Shown here: positions 60,339 through 64,000 of the stretch, piece after piece
How positions within the stretch are numbered: position 1 is the stretch's first letter
Layout of the letters: each line of letters opens with the position of its first letter
Source: Janthinobacterium rivuli
Lineage (GTDB): Bacteria; Pseudomonadota; Gammaproteobacteria; Burkholderiales; Burkholderiaceae_D
Length of the DNA: 64,000 bases
Reading direction: 5' to 3'
Assembly (NCBI RefSeq): GCF_009208735.1
Contig: NZ_WFLJ01000004.1
Coordinates: forward strand, 1 to 64,000
The notes under the pieces: generated by a model
Databases searched by the model: none
Told to the model about the DNA's origin: nothing
The model's input: only the letters and a program-made list of their open reading frames with translations
Translations under genes and position numbers: made by a program

Positions 60339-62651
60339 CTAATCGAGCGTGCGCGCCACCCGGAATCCCACGATGTCGTTCGACAGCACGGTGGAAAAGC
60401 CGTTGCGCAGGGCCGAACGCAGGTAGCGCGGGTGGTACAGCCAGGAGCCGCCGCGCAGGATGCGTCGGCTGCTGTCGCTGCCCTCTTCCCACGCGCTGCC
60501 ATCGACGGGCGCGCCTTCGTAATTGTCGTGCACCACGTCCTGCACCCATTCCCACACATTGCCATGCATGTCGAACAGGCCCCAGGAATTCGGCGCGAAG
60601 GTGCCCAGCGGCGTGGTGCCGCCGCGGTACACGCCGCGCGGACCGCCGTTGTACACGTACAGGCCGTCGTAGTTGGCCTGTTCCGTGCTGATGGTGTCGC
60701 CCACGTTGAAGGCCGTGCGCGTGCCGGCGCGGCACGCGTATTCCCATTCAGCCTCGCTGGGTAGGCGGTAATGCCTGCCCGTGCGTTCGCTCATCCACGC
60801 CAGGTACAGCTGCGCGTCATTCCAGCTCACGCCAACCACCGGGTGCTGCTCGTTCTGCACGAAACCGGGATTGTCCCAGTCCGTCTCGGAGCCGCCACCC
60901 CATCCGGTCGCCTTGACGAAGGCGCGCCACTCGCCCACGCTGACGGGGTGGCGCGCCAGCGCGAACGGGCGCTCGATGCCGACCCAGTGCTGCGGCATCT
61001 CGCGCTCGAGCCAGGCCTGCTGCGAGCCGGCCTGGATGGCCGCCTTGTGTTCCGTCTCGTGCGCGCCCATCTGGAAGCGGCCGCTGGGAATGAGCACCAG
61101 CTCCGGCCCCTGTCCCGAGCCATCGAGAAAATCATCGCGCAAGATGCCTTCCGCATTGGCCACCGGTTCCACGTGTTCCGCTGCCGCTGCCGGCGCAGCT
61201 GCGGCGACCGGTGCGGCGGCGCGGCTGGCCTCTTCGCGGCGCGCCCGTTCCTGCTCGGCGCGATAGGCCGCCTCCGCCTTGGCGACGATGGCCTTGCGCT
61301 GCAATTCCTGGTGTTCCTGCAGTGCCGTGGCGGCATCGGCTTCGCGGCGCGCGCGCAACTGGCCGCGCAGCGCTTCCTTGCGCAGCTTGCGCGCCTCTTC
61401 CGCTTCGAAATGGCGCTGCGCCTCCTGCTCGCGGCGCAGCTTGTCCTGCCGCTGCTTTTCCAGCGCCGCCGCCTGGATTTCCGCCTTGCGGCGCTGGTCC
61501 AGCTCTTCCTGGCGTATGCGGGCCTGCTTGAGCTCTTCCTCGCGGGCCCGTTCGGCGGCCAGCGCCGCCTGCCGTTGTTGCTGCGCCTGCTGCGCCGCGC
61601 GCGCCTGCTGCTGGCGCGCCTGTTCCGCCAGTTCTTCGGGCGACGGCCCGGCCGCGCGCTCCAGCCCTTCCAGCAAGGCTTGCACGGATTGCGGCCGCAG
61701 TTCCGCCGTCAAGGAAAACCCGTTCTGCAAGACCTGCCACTGCTGCGCGTTGAGCGCCTGCGGTGCCGACGGCAGATGGCTGGCGCTGCGCGCATCGTCG
61801 AACGGCATGCGCCCTTCGAGCATCTGGTAAATCATCACGGCCACCGCATACACGTCCAGGCGCGGACTGGGCTGGCGCTGGTTGGCGCCTGCCTCGGGCG
61901 CCCGATAACCGTGCGTGCCGGCGTTCGGCATGTCCAGCGCCAGGCTGCTGTCCGCATTGCGCACGCGCGACGCGATGCCATAGTCGAGCAGTTTGACGTC
62001 ACCCTTCGCCGTCAGGAAGACATTACCCGGCTTGATATCGCGGTGCACCAGCTTGTGCTTTTCCCACGCATACGACAGGGCGTCGGCCACCGGCTGCAGC
62101 AATCGCTGCACGGTCGACAGCGGCAGCGCGCCCTCGCGCGCCAGATAGTGCTCGAGGTCTTCGCCGTCGAGGCATTCCATGATGATGAAATAGCTGGCCG
62201 TGGCCGGGTCCTGCGCCCACTCGTAGACGCGCACGATGTTTTCATGCGCGAGCTTCCGGGCCTGGGTCGCTTCCTCGATCAGCAGCTTGGCGTGCGTGGC
62301 GCTTTGCGTCAGCTGCGGCGGCAAGATCTTCAGCGCCACCATTTCGCTGCTGCCCAGCTCCGCGTGCGTGGCCAGGTCGGTCGCTTGCCACACCTGCCCC
62401 ATGCCGCCCGTGCCGATCAGCCGTTCCAGACGGTAGCGGCGGTTCTGCGGGCCGATTTCCTGGCCCGTCATGAAGCCCAGCTCCGTGCCCTGGCGCACGG
62501 GCAACGGCGCGGCCACAGGCGCGGCGCCGGGCGGCGCGTACTCGGCGTCGAGGATGGCGTTCTTGCGGCGTTCAAATTCCTGCTCGCTGAGCAGCCCGTC
62601 GTCGTGGAGGGCGCGCAGTTCCCGCAGTTTGTCTCGTGCTTTTTGCATCAT
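60339..62651 (-). CDS. SHOCT - Ser/Thr kinase - coiled coil - FGE (SUMF1)-domain protein
   Basis: A 770-residue fusion. Residues 3-30 are a SHOCT-like helix pair (LRELRALHDDGLLSEQEFER, RKNAILDAEY). Residues ~75-330 are a Hanks-type kinase: GTGGMGQVW loop, VALKI lysine, HRDIKPGN loop, LLDYGIAS (DYG in place of DFG) and GTHGYRAPE. Residues ~345-500 are a long Glu/Arg/Gln-rich coiled coil. Residues ~520-770 are a formylglycine-generating-enzyme-like domain (PSGRFQMGAHETEHKA, RLPSEAEWEYACRAGTR, FDMHGNVWEWVQDVV, RRILRGGSW, SNDIVGFRVAR). The FGE domain in kinases is often a binding or scaffold module. The start is ATG 62651 or 62648. Confidence 0.9.
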   Translation of the reverse strand: MMQKARDKLRELRALHDDGLLSEQEFERRKNAILDAEYAPPGAAPVAAPLPVRQGTELGFMTGQEIGPQNRRYRLERLIGTGGMGQVWQATDLATHAELGSSEMVALKILPPQLTQSATHAKLLIEEATQARKLAHENIVRVYEWAQDPATASYFIIMECLDGEDLEHYLAREGALPLSTVQRLLQPVADALSYAWEKHKLVHRDIKPGNVFLTAKGDVKLLDYGIASRVRNADSSLALDMPNAGTHGYRAPEAGANQRQPSPRLDVYAVAVMIYQMLEGRMPFDDARSASHLPSAPQALNAQQWQVLQNGFSLTAELRPQSVQALLEGLERAAGPSPEELAEQARQQQARAAQQAQQQRQAALAAERAREEELKQARIRQEELDQRRKAEIQAAALEKQRQDKLRREQEAQRHFEAEEARKLRKEALRGQLRARREADAATALQEHQELQRKAIVAKAEAAYRAEQERARREEASRAAAPVAAAAPAAAAEHVEPVANAEGILRDDFLDGSGQGPELVLIPSGRFQMGAHETEHKAAIQAGSQQAWLEREMPQHWVGIERPFALARHPVSVGEWRAFVKATGWGGGSETDWDNPGFVQNEQHPVVGVSWNDAQLYLAWMSERTGRHYRLPSEAEWEYACRAGTRTAFNVGDTISTEQANYDGLYVYNGGPRGVYRGGTTPLGTFAPNSWGLFDMHGNVWEWVQDVVHDNYEGAPVDGSAWEEGSDSSRRILRGGSWLYHPRYLRSALRNGFSTVLSNDIVGFRVARTLD

Positions 62652-62670
62652 CGGGGGTGAAACGCTTCCA

Positions 62671-64000
62671 TCAAGGCTGCAGGGCGACGCCGCAGGCGGC
62701 GCAGAATTTATCTTCGGGATGGCCGGCGCGCTGCACATGGCCGTTCTTGCAGCGGGCCGGCGCGGCGGCGCCCGGCCCGACACCTGGCTGCAGCGCCTGC
62801 GCCACGGCCACGCCCAGCTGCGCCTGCGCCGACAAACCATGCGCGTGCGCCGCGTTCTGCAGGTTGATCAAGTCCAGCTGCTGGCGCCGTTCGCGCTCCG
62901 CCTGGCCTTCCAGGTAGCTGCGCTCCTGCGCCACGCCGTCCTGCGCCATGCGCAGCGCATCGGCGGGAGACACGCTGTTCTCGGCCGCCGCCAGCGCCGC
63001 CAGCGCGTGGATCTGCTCGGCGCTCATGCCCGCCTGCAGCTGCACTTTCAGCACTTGCGCCAGCGCGGCCGCGTTCTGCCCGGCGGCCATGGCCACCTTG
63101 CCCGTGTCGCTCAAGCTGCCGATTTTCTCGATGCGGTCGATGTCGATGCGCGCCAGTTCGGCCGCATGCGCCTGCCGCGCCAGCAGGGCTTCATACTCGC
63201 CCTTCCAGCGCGCGTAATCGCTTTCGCGCTGCTGCGCCATGGCCAGCAGGTCGCGCTGCCATTGCGCCTCCTGTTCCAGCTGCCGCAGCTGCTGGCGCTG
63301 TTCCTCGATGGCCAGCGCGTCGAGCTGCGCCAGCTGCGTTTGCTGCTGCAGCTGGCGCGCATGCACGCCGTCGGCCTCGATGGTGCGCAGCAGCTTTTCC
63401 TGCTGTGCGATGGCGTCCTCGCGCGCGCCGCCGCGCCGCAGCGCCGCGACCTTTTCCGCGATTTCCGCCGCCTGCACCTGGGCCGCTTCATCCTTGTGCG
63501 CCTCGGCGCGCAGCAACTCGCGCTGGCGCGCCAGCTGCATCTGGTCTTCCCACTCCTGCACCCGCTCCGCCTCGCGCTTGCGCGCCGCGTTGGCCAGCAT
63601 CAGGCCCTGCCAGGCGGCCTGGTGCTGCTCCGCCTCCAGCTGCGCCTCGCGCTGGGCCGCATCCGCTTCCGCCTGGCGCAGGCGCGCCAGCTGGGTGCGG
63701 CGCCCCGTCTCGTCGTCGATCAGCAGCGCGCTTTCCACTTGCTGCGCGATCGACTGCAAGTGCACCTGGTGCGTAAAGCGCTGCTGCGCCAGCTGGATCT
63801 GTTCGCGCCCATGCAGCTGCGACAATTCCAGCTCGCTGCGCATCTTGATGGCGGCCAGCGCCCGCACGTGCTCCCAGTTGGCCGCGTCATCGGCCCGCTG
63901 CGCGCCCTTCTGCGCCAGTTCCTGTTCCAGTTCGCCCAGCGCCAGCGCGGCGCCATGGTCGAGCGCCTGGCGCCGCGACTTCGCTTCCAGGATGCGGCCA
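62671..64000 (-). CDS. Coiled-coil protein with C-terminal zinc ribbon (5' end outside window)
   Basis: The frame is open from the right edge to a stop at 62671, at least 442 residues. Nearly all of it is long coiled coil very rich in Gln, Ala, Glu and Arg (for example QLARLRQAEADAAQREAQLE, ARDAIAQQEKLLRT-like repeats). The last ~30 residues form a zinc ribbon: ARCKNGHVQRAGHPEDKFC followed by ACG (CxxG/H...CxxC type). It is 19 bases upstream of the kinase gene, so the two are one operon. Possibly a membrane-remodelling or scaffold partner of the kinase; no recognised family. Confidence 0.7.
   Translation of the reverse strand, partial: GRILEAKSRRQALDHGAALALGELEQELAQKGAQRADDAANWEHVRALAAIKMRSELELSQLHGREQIQLAQQRFTHQVHLQSIAQQVESALLIDDETGRRTQLARLRQAEADAAQREAQLEAEQHQAAWQGLMLANAARKREAERVQEWEDQMQLARQRELLRAEAHKDEAAQVQAAEIAEKVAALRRGGAREDAIAQQEKLLRTIEADGVHARQLQQQTQLAQLDALAIEEQRQQLRQLEQEAQWQRDLLAMAQQRESDYARWKGEYEALLARQAHAAELARIDIDRIEKIGSLSDTGKVAMAAGQNAAALAQVLKVQLQAGMSAEQIHALAALAAAENSVSPADALRMAQDGVAQERSYLEGQAERERRQQLDLINLQNAAHAHGLSAQAQLGVAVAQALQPGVGPGAAAPARCKNGHVQRAGHPEDKFCAACGVALQP

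Overview
The window is GC-rich chromosomal DNA of a betaproteobacterium. The protein families, the prpBC-acnD-prpFE operon, the REP-like GGGGTCGG/CCGACCCC palindrome and the general style suggest Oxalobacteraceae (Janthinobacterium/Massilia/Duganella group). That placement is inference from recognition, not from a search. No rRNA, tRNA or CRISPR array was seen.

Layout. (1) 1-6.1 kb is a decayed P2-like contractile-tail prophage: an IS5-family transposase end, a broken gpR, then gpS, gpV, gpW and a truncated gpJ. It is interrupted by two AT-rich accessory inserts: an HNH protein, a membrane protein and a DUF2971 protein in the first, and two small coupled ORFs in the second. The start of gpV occurs twice. 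(2) 6.6-14.1 kb is host DNA: a small membrane protein, a 1680-residue kinase-ATPase-GAF-GGDEF signalling protein, and an NCS2 purine/uracil permease on the opposite strand. (3) 14.7-33.45 kb is the most interesting part, a compact cluster derived from the tail of a lambda-like siphophage. It runs on the minus strand from an S24 repressor and two regulators through tail tube, tail assembly chaperone (with a -1 frameshift extension as in lambda G/GT), tape measure, hub, tip/fibre protein and two duplicated fibre cassettes to holin, endolysin, Rz and Rz1. No capsid, portal, terminase, integrase or replication gene is present, and housekeeping genes flank both sides. It reads as a non-contractile (F-type-like) tailocin under repressor plus antiterminator control.

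(4) 33.4-41.5 kb is the 2-methylcitrate cycle operon prpB-prpC-acnD-prpF-prpE for propionate catabolism, with a consensus-like sigma-54 promoter and upstream enhancer-like inverted repeats. (5) 41.8-50.2 kb holds two small related hypothetical proteins, a persulfide-dioxygenase-like MBL hydrolase, a type VI secretion lipase effector (Tle3-like) with a Tla3-like adaptor, an M28 peptidase, a GNAT acetyltransferase and a glycine-zipper protein. The effector carries a T7-tract frameshift near its end.

(6) 50.4-53.6 kb contains a PP2C phosphatase and a zinc-ribbon/FHA protein. 60.3-64 kb contains a SHOCT-kinase-coiled coil-FGE fusion and a coiled-coil zinc-ribbon protein. Together these look like parts of a Ser/Thr phosphorylation circuit. 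(7) 54.7-58.9 kb is an iron-uptake regulon: Fur box, FecI-type sigma factor, FecR-type anti-sigma factor and TonB-dependent receptor. A pirin and an OsmC protein follow in an overlapping pair.
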